Positions 42,486 to 50,068 of a stretch of 64,000 nt of DNA are shown piece after piece. The DNA is taken from contig JAFZTS010000054.1 of the NCBI GenBank assembly GCA_017618715.1, positions 43,366 through 107,365 of the forward strand. The letters run 5' to 3'. Made by a program: the position numbers and the translations under genes. The notes below the pieces were generated by a model. That model ran no database searches. It saw only the letters and a list, made by a program, of their open reading frames with translations, and was not told the DNA's origin. Origin of the DNA: Bacteroidales bacterium (GTDB lineage Bacteria; Bacteroidota; Bacteroidia; Bacteroidales; UBA3663). Numbering within the stretch: the stretch's first letter is position 1; each line of letters opens with the position of its first letter.

Positions 42486-44441
42486 ATGAAAACCAATAGT
42501 ATCAAATATATCCTTGCTGCGGGTATCGTTTGCTGTGGTCTTTCCACTACGATGACATCATGTAATGATATCCTCGACGAACAGCCACGCAGCCAGTTCG
42601 ACCCCACATTCTTTACCGAGAAGAAGGGTATTGAGGGAGGTTTGACATCACTCTATGCCCACCTGCGCTATATCTATGGCAATGGATATTATCTGAATAG
42701 TCTTGAGACCGGTACCGACGAATATACCTATGCACAGTCGGCGGACGGAAACTTCAAGGATGCCGACCTCTCGGGTGTGGGTTCCATGACCGCTACCAAC
42801 AGTATTGCCGGCGGATGCTGGGGAACTGCATTTGCCAACATCAATACAGCCAGTGGTATCATCGAAAATGGCGGTGAGGCCGGTATCGATGCCTCTCTGC
42901 TTGCCGAGGCCTATTTCTTCCGTGCCTTCGACTACTTTATCCTCGTACAGACCTATGGCGGCGTACCGTTGGATCTCGGTGCAGGTGAACTGATGTTCAA
43001 CACCTCTACCGTTCGTACTTCGGTCCGTAACACCGTGGCTGAGGTCTATACCAAGTGTATCTTCCCCGACCTGGAGAAAGCTGTCAACGACCTGCCTGAG
43101 AATCCTCGTCTCACGGGCACCGTGACCAAGAACGTGGCACGCCTCTACCTGGCAAAGGCATACCTGACCTATGCATGGTGGCTTGAGAACCCCAACAACA
43201 TTCCTACCTATCCCGAGTGCACCCGCGATGCAGGACAGGCTCAGAGCTACTTCCAGAAGGCTTACGACATGGCCCAGCAGGCTATCAACAATCCCGGCCC
43301 TTATGGACTGCAACCCACATTCTACGATGTTAACGTGGCAACAAACGACCGCAACTCCGAAATCATGCTCTATGCCGATCATGACGAGAACGAGAAATAT
43401 GGCAATGGCGGTAGCGGTTATGGTTACGGCAGCGGTGGCTCGCCCGATAACTTCGCCTATTGGATGACTACCTGGAACTACACCGAGATGATTGCCAAGG
43501 CTGCTTCGGGTGCCATCATCAACCCCGTTCAGCGTGAGGCCGTTCAGGCTTATGGTCGTCCTTGGACCCGTATGGCTCCTATTGCCGATAACTTCATGGA
43601 AGGTGGTGTGTGGGAAGATGCCGTTAAGGCTATCGACTCGCGTTATGATGCAACCTTTACGCTGCGCTATCATACCAACTATCATAAGGCTGGCAGCTCG
43701 GAGCCTTACGTATTCGGTGCAAACGGCATGCAGGTAGGTCCCGATGAGATCTATTTCAGCTGGGTTCCTGAGAGCGAGGATAGTAAGATCAACTATACCG
43801 GTGCCGATGGCAAGCTGGGCTTTGGCGAAATGGCCGATCGTGCTGACTTCGTGGTAGCCGTCAACCACATCAGCCGCAAGAAGTTCCCCATCAACTGGAA
43901 GATTGGCATGTATCGTACTGACAACGGTTCTGGCCTGGGTTCGGGCAAGGTGAACGGTGGTAGTCCACGTCCCTGGAACATCGCCAAGTTCTCGGAGCTT
44001 TACCTGATTGCTGCCGAGGCTGCCGTGAAACTCAACAGGAATGCTGAGGCCCGCACATTGGTGAACGTACTGCGTGAGCGTGCCGGTAAGCAGACCTTCA
44101 GCCAGAACGACAACGTGGCTGTCAGCGTCGATAATTCTGCCGCCATGCTGGCCGCTACTCCTGCAACGATTACCATCGACTATATCCTTGACGAGCGCAG
44201 CCGTGAGTTCTGGGGTGAGGGATACCGCTGGTTTGACCTCGTTCGCACCCAGAAGTGGGGTGAGCGTGCCACCACTTACAGTATCGCTGGAAATAACCCA
44301 ACAGACAAGGATCTGGAGACCTTCACCCGTAACATTCCTCTCGATTATTACATCCGTCCTATCCCACAGGCACAGCTCGAAGGTATGATGATGTCGAAGG
44401 AAGAAAAGACAGCCTATCAGAATCCTGCTTACAGGAATTAG
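42486..44441 (+). CDS. SusD/RagB-like nutrient-binding lipoprotein
   Basis: A 651-residue surface lipoprotein that closes over the SusC pore and captures the glycan. Start at 42486 (MKTNSIKYILAAG) because the lipobox TTMTSC places the lipidated Cys at residue 26; the longer ORF adds 11 charged residues overlapping the end of the susC region. SusD-type helices are visible: AEAYFFRAFDYFILVQTYGGVPL, NVARLYLAKAYL, YLIAAEAAVKLNRNAEA and the C-terminal DYILDERSREFWGEGYRW. It is long for the family (usual about 500-600), mainly through Gly-rich inserts (NGGSGYGYGSGGSPDN). Confidence 0.95.
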   Translation: MKTNSIKYILAAGIVCCGLSTTMTSCNDILDEQPRSQFDPTFFTEKKGIEGGLTSLYAHLRYIYGNGYYLNSLETGTDEYTYAQSADGNFKDADLSGVGSMTATNSIAGGCWGTAFANINTASGIIENGGEAGIDASLLAEAYFFRAFDYFILVQTYGGVPLDLGAGELMFNTSTVRTSVRNTVAEVYTKCIFPDLEKAVNDLPENPRLTGTVTKNVARLYLAKAYLTYAWWLENPNNIPTYPECTRDAGQAQSYFQKAYDMAQQAINNPGPYGLQPTFYDVNVATNDRNSEIMLYADHDENEKYGNGGSGYGYGSGGSPDNFAYWMTTWNYTEMIAKAASGAIINPVQREAVQAYGRPWTRMAPIADNFMEGGVWEDAVKAIDSRYDATFTLRYHTNYHKAGSSEPYVFGANGMQVGPDEIYFSWVPESEDSKINYTGADGKLGFGEMADRADFVVAVNHISRKKFPINWKIGMYRTDNGSGLGSGKVNGGSPRPWNIAKFSELYLIAAEAAVKLNRNAEARTLVNVLRERAGKQTFSQNDNVAVSVDNSAAMLAATPATITIDYILDERSREFWGEGYRWFDLVRTQKWGERATTYSIAGNNPTDKDLETFTRNIPLDYYIRPIPQAQLEGMMMSKEEKTAYQNPAYRN

Positions 44442-44476
44442 TAGTTAAGTGTATATGTGTGTGTAATTGTTTTGCT

Positions 44477-44513
44477 CGGATGCTCACTCCAATTTGGGCA
44501 TCCGGGCATTTTT
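44477..44513 (+). terminator. Intercistronic terminator/attenuator between susD and GH115
   Basis: Stem CGGATGC (44477-44483) / GCATCCG (44498-44504) followed by GGCA and five T. Its place between susD and the enzyme gene suggests it lowers expression of the enzyme relative to the transporter. Confidence 0.5.
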
Positions 44514-44523
44514 CATCATTACT

Positions 44524-47001
44524 ATGAAAAGAATACTTTTGTGTGGGTTGTTCCTGGCAGCCATTTCGCAGGGCATATCGGCACAGCCATCAAAGTCAGA
44601 GTTTGTCAGCTTTTCGCCCGATTCCGAGGGAGTGCCGCTTGTCCATGCCACGATCGGCTATAGTCAGCAGGAAGATGAGGGCGTGAAGATTGCCATCCAA
44701 AACCTGCAAAACGACATGCAGGCCGTTCTGGGGGATTGCCCGTCGCTGATGGAAGGTCAGGAAACAACCACAATCCTTGTAGGTACGATTGACAGAAATC
44801 CTGCCATTGCCAAATTGAAACTGCCGGACTTGAAGGGAAATCGTGAAAAGTATATAATTACGACTGTTGGCAAACAAATCGTCATCGCCGGTAGTGACCG
44901 TCGCGGCACCATCTATGGAATATACGAATTGAGTCGTCAGCTGGGCGTGTCACCCTGGTACTGGTGGGCAGACGTGCCGATAGAGAAGCATGAATGGGCT
45001 TGTGTGAAGCCGGGGGTTTTTACGGATGGTGAGCCTGCCGTAGAGTTCAGAGGCATCTTTCTGAATGACGAGGCCCCCTGTCTGAGCACATGGGTCTGGA
45101 ACACCTTCGGCACCCGATATGGTGGTCATGAGTTCTATGAGAAAGTCTTTGAGCTGATTCTCCGTCTGAAGGGCAATATGATGTGGCCTGCGATGTGGAT
45201 GTGGTCATTCTATGCCGATGACCCCGAAAACGGCAAGCTGGCTGACCGTATGGGCATCATGATGGGAACTTCGCACCATGAGCCGATGGCTCGCAACCAT
45301 CAGGAATATGCCCGTCGTCGTCAGGAATGGGGCCCGTGGGACTATCAGAAGAATCAGAAGAATCTGGACCGTTTCTTCCGTGAAGGTATTGAGCGCATGA
45401 AGGGTACCGAAGACATCGTGACCATTGGTATGCGTGGCGATGGTGATGAAGCCATGAGCGATAAAGCCGATACGAAACTGATGGATCGCATTATCGCCAA
45501 CCAACGCAAGATCATCAAGGGAGTGACAGGCAAACCTGCCGAGAAAACCACGCAGGTATGGGCACTCTACAAGGAGGTTCAGGATTATTATGATGCAGGT
45601 CTGGAAGTGCCCGACGACGTCATGATCCTTATCAGCGATGATAACTGGGGCGATATACGCCGTGTACCCGTCACCGCCAAGGAACGCAGTCGCAAAGGCG
45701 GTTGGGGCATCTATTATCATGTCGATTATGTCGGTGCTCCACGCAATACGAAGTGGCTCAATGTCACGCAGTCACAGCAGATGTTCGAGCAACTATCGCT
45801 GGCCTATGATTTTGGCATCCAGCGTATGTGGATCTTGAATGTGGGTGACCTGAAACCGATGGAATACCCCATCCAACTCTTCATGGATATGGCCTGGAAC
45901 CCGAAGGAATATACCCAACAGACGGTCACCGATCATACCCGTCGCTTCTTCGAAGGAGTGTTGGGTGCTTCTGTCGCTGAGGAAGCCGCCGACATCTACA
46001 ACCGCAATTGCCAGTATATGGCCCGTGTCACGCCAGAGATGCTTGATGCACGAACATATAACCTTGAGACTGGCGAGTGGCGGAAAGTGGCCGATGACTA
46101 CCAACGCCTTGAAGTGCGTGCCCTACGCCTGTATCAGGACATCTCGGATGAAAGTCGTGACTTCTATCGCCAAATCATTCTCTTCCCTGTGCAGGCCATG
46201 GCCAACCTTTACGACATGTATTATGCTCAAGCAATGAACCAACATTTGGCCAAGATGGGCAACCCGGATGCCAACGAGTGGGCCAATCAGGTGAAGCGTT
46301 GCTTTGAGCGAGACTCCCTGCTCTGTGCATCCTACAACAAAGATATAGCTGGCGGCAAGTGGAATGGTATGATGATCCAGAAACACATCGGATACACCTC
46401 CTGGAACGACGATTTCCGTTTTGACAAACTCCCGGCTACCACTGAGGTTCCCGACAACGTTTCGGGATATACTTTCCAGCATGGAGATGGATTTGTTGCG
46501 ATGGAAGCCGAACATTACTATCGTGCCGAGGCCTCGCAGGGAACACAATGGAGTGTATATCCCTATTATGGACGCACACGAAGTGCTGTTGCGTTGACCC
46601 CATACACACAGCCCGTTGGCGATGCTGCGTTGACCTATCGCTTTACTTTGCCCAAAGATACAAAGCGTGTGAAGGTACACATCGTCGTCAAGTCAACTCT
46701 CGACTTCTTGAATGTAGGTGGACATGAGTGCATGGTAAGCCTCGATGGTCAGCAGCCGCAGACCATCAACTTCAACAAGACGCTCCTCGATCGACAGCCT
46801 TATGTGTATTCCGTATTCTACCCGACCGTGGCTCGCCGCGTCATTGAGAAAGTGGTGGAGTTTGACGTAAATGAAGGGAACTTCCACGAACTGACATTAC
46901 GGCCACAGCATCCTGGGATTGTCTTCGAGAAAGTGGTGGTTGACTTTGGTGGCTATAAACCCTCCTATCTGTTTATGGAAGAGTCAAACTTACAGCAATA
47001 A
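44524..47001 (+). CDS. GH115 alpha-glucuronidase
   Basis: An 825-residue exported glycoside hydrolase of family 115, which removes (4-O-methyl-)glucuronic acid from the inner xylose residues of glucuronoxylan and some related glycans. Start at 44524 because MKRILLCGLFLAAISQGISA is the signal peptide. Family landmarks: DRRGTIYGIYELSRQLGVSPWYWWADVP, EFRGIFLNDEAP, LILRLKGNMMWPAMW, MGTSHHEPM, ISDDNWGD and YHVDYVGAPRNTKW. The C-terminal beta domain (about 660-825) is present. It is the only enzyme of this locus, placed 82 nt behind susD with an attenuator-like hairpin between them. Confidence 0.92.
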   Translation: MKRILLCGLFLAAISQGISAQPSKSEFVSFSPDSEGVPLVHATIGYSQQEDEGVKIAIQNLQNDMQAVLGDCPSLMEGQETTTILVGTIDRNPAIAKLKLPDLKGNREKYIITTVGKQIVIAGSDRRGTIYGIYELSRQLGVSPWYWWADVPIEKHEWACVKPGVFTDGEPAVEFRGIFLNDEAPCLSTWVWNTFGTRYGGHEFYEKVFELILRLKGNMMWPAMWMWSFYADDPENGKLADRMGIMMGTSHHEPMARNHQEYARRRQEWGPWDYQKNQKNLDRFFREGIERMKGTEDIVTIGMRGDGDEAMSDKADTKLMDRIIANQRKIIKGVTGKPAEKTTQVWALYKEVQDYYDAGLEVPDDVMILISDDNWGDIRRVPVTAKERSRKGGWGIYYHVDYVGAPRNTKWLNVTQSQQMFEQLSLAYDFGIQRMWILNVGDLKPMEYPIQLFMDMAWNPKEYTQQTVTDHTRRFFEGVLGASVAEEAADIYNRNCQYMARVTPEMLDARTYNLETGEWRKVADDYQRLEVRALRLYQDISDESRDFYRQIILFPVQAMANLYDMYYAQAMNQHLAKMGNPDANEWANQVKRCFERDSLLCASYNKDIAGGKWNGMMIQKHIGYTSWNDDFRFDKLPATTEVPDNVSGYTFQHGDGFVAMEAEHYYRAEASQGTQWSVYPYYGRTRSAVALTPYTQPVGDAALTYRFTLPKDTKRVKVHIVVKSTLDFLNVGGHECMVSLDGQQPQTINFNKTLLDRQPYVYSVFYPTVARRVIEKVVEFDVNEGNFHELTLRPQHPGIVFEKVVVDFGGYKPSYLFMEESNLQQ

Positions 47002-47004
47002 ATG

Positions 47005-47044
47005 ATATCCATCAAGTTGAGTAAATGCTCAACTTGATGGATAT
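47005..47044. terminator. 17-bp hairpin between convergent genes
   Basis: A perfect stem ATATCCATCAAGTTGAG (47005-47021) / CTCAACTTGATGGATAT (47028-47044) with loop TAAATG, just behind the GH115 stop codon and before the end of the minus-strand lipoprotein gene. There is no T-run; it may act as a bidirectional terminator or mRNA stabiliser. Confidence 0.65.
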
Positions 47045-47063
47045 TAGCAATCCTTTAGAATCA

Positions 47064-47501
47064 TCAACTCTTGTTCGTTGGCTTGGATTTCAGTTTTTGA
47101 TATTCCAGGTCCAATCCCTCTTCATACGATGTACCTGCAAAACCGCCCCAGGTGCGGATGACCAGGCGCTCCTTGGTCAGTTCGTGGAGAGCGTAGTATT
47201 GCATATCCACACTGGCCGCTTCTTCGGCGTAGGATCTGATGCCCAACGTACCGTCGATGCCAACCTCCAGCTCGCCCCACGGGGTTTCTGAATAGGCGCC
47301 ATTGAGATTTCTTTGCCACGATTTGATTTTGCCATCGTTCGCGAAATAGAGACCGGTTGAGGTTTCGAAATGCGCACCCGTATTCAGCCAATAGCCGAAG
47401 ATGGGATATTTGTCGGGATTGACGATGTAGTTGTCGTCATCGCTGCTGCATCCTGCGGTTAGGAGCAGAAGCAAGGTCATCAGCAATGCTTTTGTCTTCA
47501 T
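47064..47501 (-). CDS. Small lipoprotein of unknown function
   Basis: A 145-residue lipoprotein: MKTKALLMTLLLLLTAGCSS with the lipidated Cys at 18, followed by an acidic SDDDN spacer typical of Bacteroidetes surface export. The mature part is beta-rich and lipocalin-like in composition (IFGYWLNTGAHFETSTGLYF, ELEVGIDGTLGIRSY). No family recognised. It lies 83 nt downstream of the CotH gene on the same strand. Confidence 0.75.
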   Translation of the reverse strand: MKTKALLMTLLLLLTAGCSSDDDNYIVNPDKYPIFGYWLNTGAHFETSTGLYFANDGKIKSWQRNLNGAYSETPWGELEVGIDGTLGIRSYAEEAASVDMQYYALHELTKERLVIRTWGGFAGTSYEEGLDLEYQKLKSKPTNKS

Positions 47502-47584
47502 GTTGTGTATGGGTTTTGAACTTGGAAATTAATGATTTCTGTCCTTAAAGTCCAGTTCATGACGATTCCTTGCATCGTGAACCG

Positions 47585-49417
47585 TTAAAAATCGTGAAAG
47601 ACCTTCTTGACCAGAGGACCTTGACGTATGATGTAGATGCCGGCGGGGAGGTTATTGAGGTCTGTTCCGAGCGGTTGGCCGCTGAGCGAATAGACGCTGT
47701 AGGGACGGCTGAAATCGATTTCGTCGGAATCGTGGTCGGAGATGATGTCGATGCTTTCGGGAACGTAGGTGTAGCCCAGTTTGTTGTCCATCCATTCGAT
47801 ACGCTTGCGCATGTAGCTGCGCACATTTTCGACCTCGGCAGCATAGCTTCCCCATATCCTGGGGTTCTGATGCACTTTCCTGTTCATGATGGGCCAACGG
47901 ATGAAGTTGAGCTCCTGCGACTGTTGTAACTCCTCCTCCATCGCGTCGATGAAGGCCACGAGGTGGTCTTCATCGATGCCGTTATGTCGTGCCTTGTCCC
48001 AGATGTCGAGCAGCTGGTCTTTTGTGCTTGGGGTATAGACGATAATCTTATCGACGAAATTACGCATATTGCCGGCATAGCTTCCTCCCGAACGATAGAC
48101 GTAGTCGCTCATGTCGTTGGGGTTCCTGATGCGCCCGTCGTTGTAGAAGGCGAGGTCGAAGTCCCAGACGGGCCCGGTGTAGATGGTATCGTTCGCGCGA
48201 TGCTTGTACATGAAGACGCTCCAGTAGGTGTCGATGTTGCCCGAGAGTTCGCCCACGAGGAAATGGCGAAGGAAGGTGTTCAGGTCGAGGTAACGGCTCC
48301 AGTCGCTCTCCATCTTGTTGAAGTGCGACTTGATATAGTTCTTCTGCGCGTTGGTAATGCTGTCCTCGTCGGGCGACTTGATGGAGACGGGCGTCCATTT
48401 CGAGGAATAGAAATAGGACTTGTCTCGGTCGGCGTAGGCATCAATCTCGAAGAAATAGCCTCCCGTGAGCTCGATGCCGCTGTTGTCGCGTGGCGTCATC
48501 TCCTCGATTTCTACACGATTCTTATGGACCTGCACGTGGTCGCAAAGCTGGTAGCAGCCCTTGTATTCGCCGTTGAGGAGCACATCGACGGCACGTCCGT
48601 AGGGCGTGTAGGGCATTCCGAACCGTTCACTCAGCTCGAAGGCCAAGAGGTTGCGCATCAGCGTCTTGTCGCCGTAGTTGTTGATGAGTGTCCACTTCCT
48701 GGCATGGGCGGGCGCGTCGAGCACATGCTGCTTCTTGTCGAAGTTGATGCGCCAGGGTTTCTTCGGGAAATCGCGCGAGGCGTTGCCGCGTTCGCGGATG
48801 GTGCCGGTTTCGGAAAGCAGGGGATTGCCTTCGTCGCTGATGATGGTGAATTGCCCCTCTATTTCGTGTATCTTGTCGTAGGGGATTACGCCGTCCTTCG
48901 TGTGGATGGTGACGGTGGGCAGGTTGGTGATGCGGTAGAGGTTCGAATGGTCGCCCATGCCCTCGTGCCCGTAGAACTCGAGTTCGGCAACGTGCGCGAA
49001 ACTGGTCGATGGGCCTACATAGCGCACATAGCGGAACCCTTGCGAACAGCTCACCTCGGCGTAGCTCATCTCCCCGGGTTTGCCTACCTCGCTGGTGCTG
49101 TGGATGATGGCGAGGGGCAACGCGTCCATGAAGTCGGGGCTGTTGGCACCTTCGAACACGCCGAGGACCATGCGGCTGGGGACGTTGTCGCGCGGCATCC
49201 ACCCTACCCTGGTGATGACGTGACGGCTGCCCAGGTCGAGGCCTCCCCATGCGTAATTCGCCTTGGTCGCAGAGAAATAGGTGGCTGGATCGCCGTCGAA
49301 GGCCTTGTCGGCGTTATTGAGGATTGTGCCCGACAACAAACCATCGTCTGCCTGAGACATTGCACAGGCGGCAAACATTAGGAATAGCGTGATGTATGAT
49401 TTGATAGACGTACTCAT
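47585..49417 (-). CDS. CotH-family secreted protein kinase-like protein (copy 1)
   Basis: A 610-residue exported protein; start at 49417 (MSTSIKSYITLFLMFAACAM). Residues about 30-140 form a discoidin-like domain (LLSGTILNNADKAFDG ... GGLDLGSRHVITRVGW ... FRYVRYVGPS). The CotH domain follows (about 150-545): RNLLAFELSERFGMPYTPY, VDVLLNGEYKGCYQL, and GPVWDFDLAFYNDGR with the acidic pair expected at the metal site. CotH proteins are atypical kinases known from spore coats. The end is a T9SS-like tail (VYSLSGQPLG ... AGIYIIRQGPLVKKVF). Its closest relative in the window is 50069-52675, encoded divergently. Confidence 0.85.
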   Translation of the reverse strand: MSTSIKSYITLFLMFAACAMSQADDGLLSGTILNNADKAFDGDPATYFSATKANYAWGGLDLGSRHVITRVGWMPRDNVPSRMVLGVFEGANSPDFMDALPLAIIHSTSEVGKPGEMSYAEVSCSQGFRYVRYVGPSTSFAHVAELEFYGHEGMGDHSNLYRITNLPTVTIHTKDGVIPYDKIHEIEGQFTIISDEGNPLLSETGTIRERGNASRDFPKKPWRINFDKKQHVLDAPAHARKWTLINNYGDKTLMRNLLAFELSERFGMPYTPYGRAVDVLLNGEYKGCYQLCDHVQVHKNRVEIEEMTPRDNSGIELTGGYFFEIDAYADRDKSYFYSSKWTPVSIKSPDEDSITNAQKNYIKSHFNKMESDWSRYLDLNTFLRHFLVGELSGNIDTYWSVFMYKHRANDTIYTGPVWDFDLAFYNDGRIRNPNDMSDYVYRSGGSYAGNMRNFVDKIIVYTPSTKDQLLDIWDKARHNGIDEDHLVAFIDAMEEELQQSQELNFIRWPIMNRKVHQNPRIWGSYAAEVENVRSYMRKRIEWMDNKLGYTYVPESIDIISDHDSDEIDFSRPYSVYSLSGQPLGTDLNNLPAGIYIIRQGPLVKKVFHDF

Positions 49418-49444
49418 GAAAACTGATAATTCCTTTTCGATTTG

Positions 49445-49452
49445 CAAAGATA
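49445..49452 (-). promoter_or_regulatory. Promoter -7 box of CotH copy 1
   Basis: Minus-strand TATCTTTG; predicted start of transcription near 49438, leader about 20 nt. -33 box weak. Confidence 0.55.
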
Positions 49453-49595
49453 AGGAATTTTACCGGGAAAGCATTCATGTCGTGAACATGTTCCCGTGAA
49501 AGCTGTACAAAAAGTGCAAAATTGCAAGGGTTAGATTGCAAAAATGTGGTTATTTGGTCAAAAAGGTTTGAATAAACCTGTTTTTCTTGAATGCG

Positions 49596-49627
49596 CTTGT
49601 TTTAGCAGGAACAATTGCATACATTTG
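49596..49627 (+). promoter_or_regulatory. Promoter of the peptide-CotH-C10 operon
   Basis: CTTG (49596-49599), 20 nt, TACATTTG (49620-49627). Transcription would start near 49634 and the first well-supported gene is at 49816, leaving a leader of about 180 nt that contains one weak 39-codon ORF (49689-49808). Confidence 0.55.
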
Positions 49628-49815
49628 CAGTCACAAGATAGGTAAATACTCAAATTCTCTACCTAAACAAATTACTTTCATCCGCATCATGAAGCTACCA
49701 ACTATACTTCTTGAATTGCTCCTGGTCGTGACTGGCGAACATGAACAATGTCGCAAGCACGCCTTGGAGACGGATGCTCCGACGAACCTCTCTAATTTAA
49801 TCCTATAATTTTATT

Positions 49816-49977
49816 ATGAAAAAGACCTACAACACACCCCGATTCATCGTTCGGCAAGTGAAGGCGGCGGACATTATCGTCACGTCTGACCCTCAACTTA
49901 CCGATGATCCTTCGGACGGTGGCCAGCAGCTGGCTAAGCCCAGGGGTGGCAGTTCCTGGGATGAATACAATCAGTAA
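49816..49977 (+). CDS. Small peptide, MKKxYNTP family (copy 1)
   Basis: A 53-residue peptide without a signal sequence: it begins MKKTYNTPRFIV, has a hydrophobic core ending in IIVTS, then a Gly/Ser/Asp-rich half (DDPSDGGQQLAKPRGG) and ends SSWDEYNQ. The second copy at 55835-55993 shares MKK-x-YNTP, the I/V-I-x-TS turn, D-G-G/S-QQ, K-x-R and S-x-W-D-E/D, so both are real translated genes rather than chance ORFs. I know similar short proteins only as uncharacterised Bacteroidetes products. It lies 91 nt upstream of CotH copy 2. Role unknown; substrate, inhibitor or signal of the neighbouring secreted proteins are possibilities. Confidence 0.75.
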   Translation: MKKTYNTPRFIVRQVKAADIIVTSDPQLTDDPSDGGQQLAKPRGGSSWDEYNQ

Positions 49978-50068
49978 TTCCCTCGAAAGAGACTATATAG
50001 TTTTCTGAATCGCCTGGAGCACCTTTGCTTCAACAAGTTTTATTCATCATCAATTATTATCTTTTGAC

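Noticed and set aside
49689..49808. A 39-codon ORF (start MKLPTILLELLLVV) in the leader of the peptide operon
   Set aside because: It has a hydrophobic start but no paralogue or recognisable family in the window; a structured leader explains the segment equally well. Worth re-checking if homologues appear.
49816..49977. Peptide as a GG-type bacteriocin or radical-SAM RiPP precursor
   Set aside because: There is no double-glycine leader site, no Cys-rich core and no radical-SAM, LanM or C39 transporter gene nearby.
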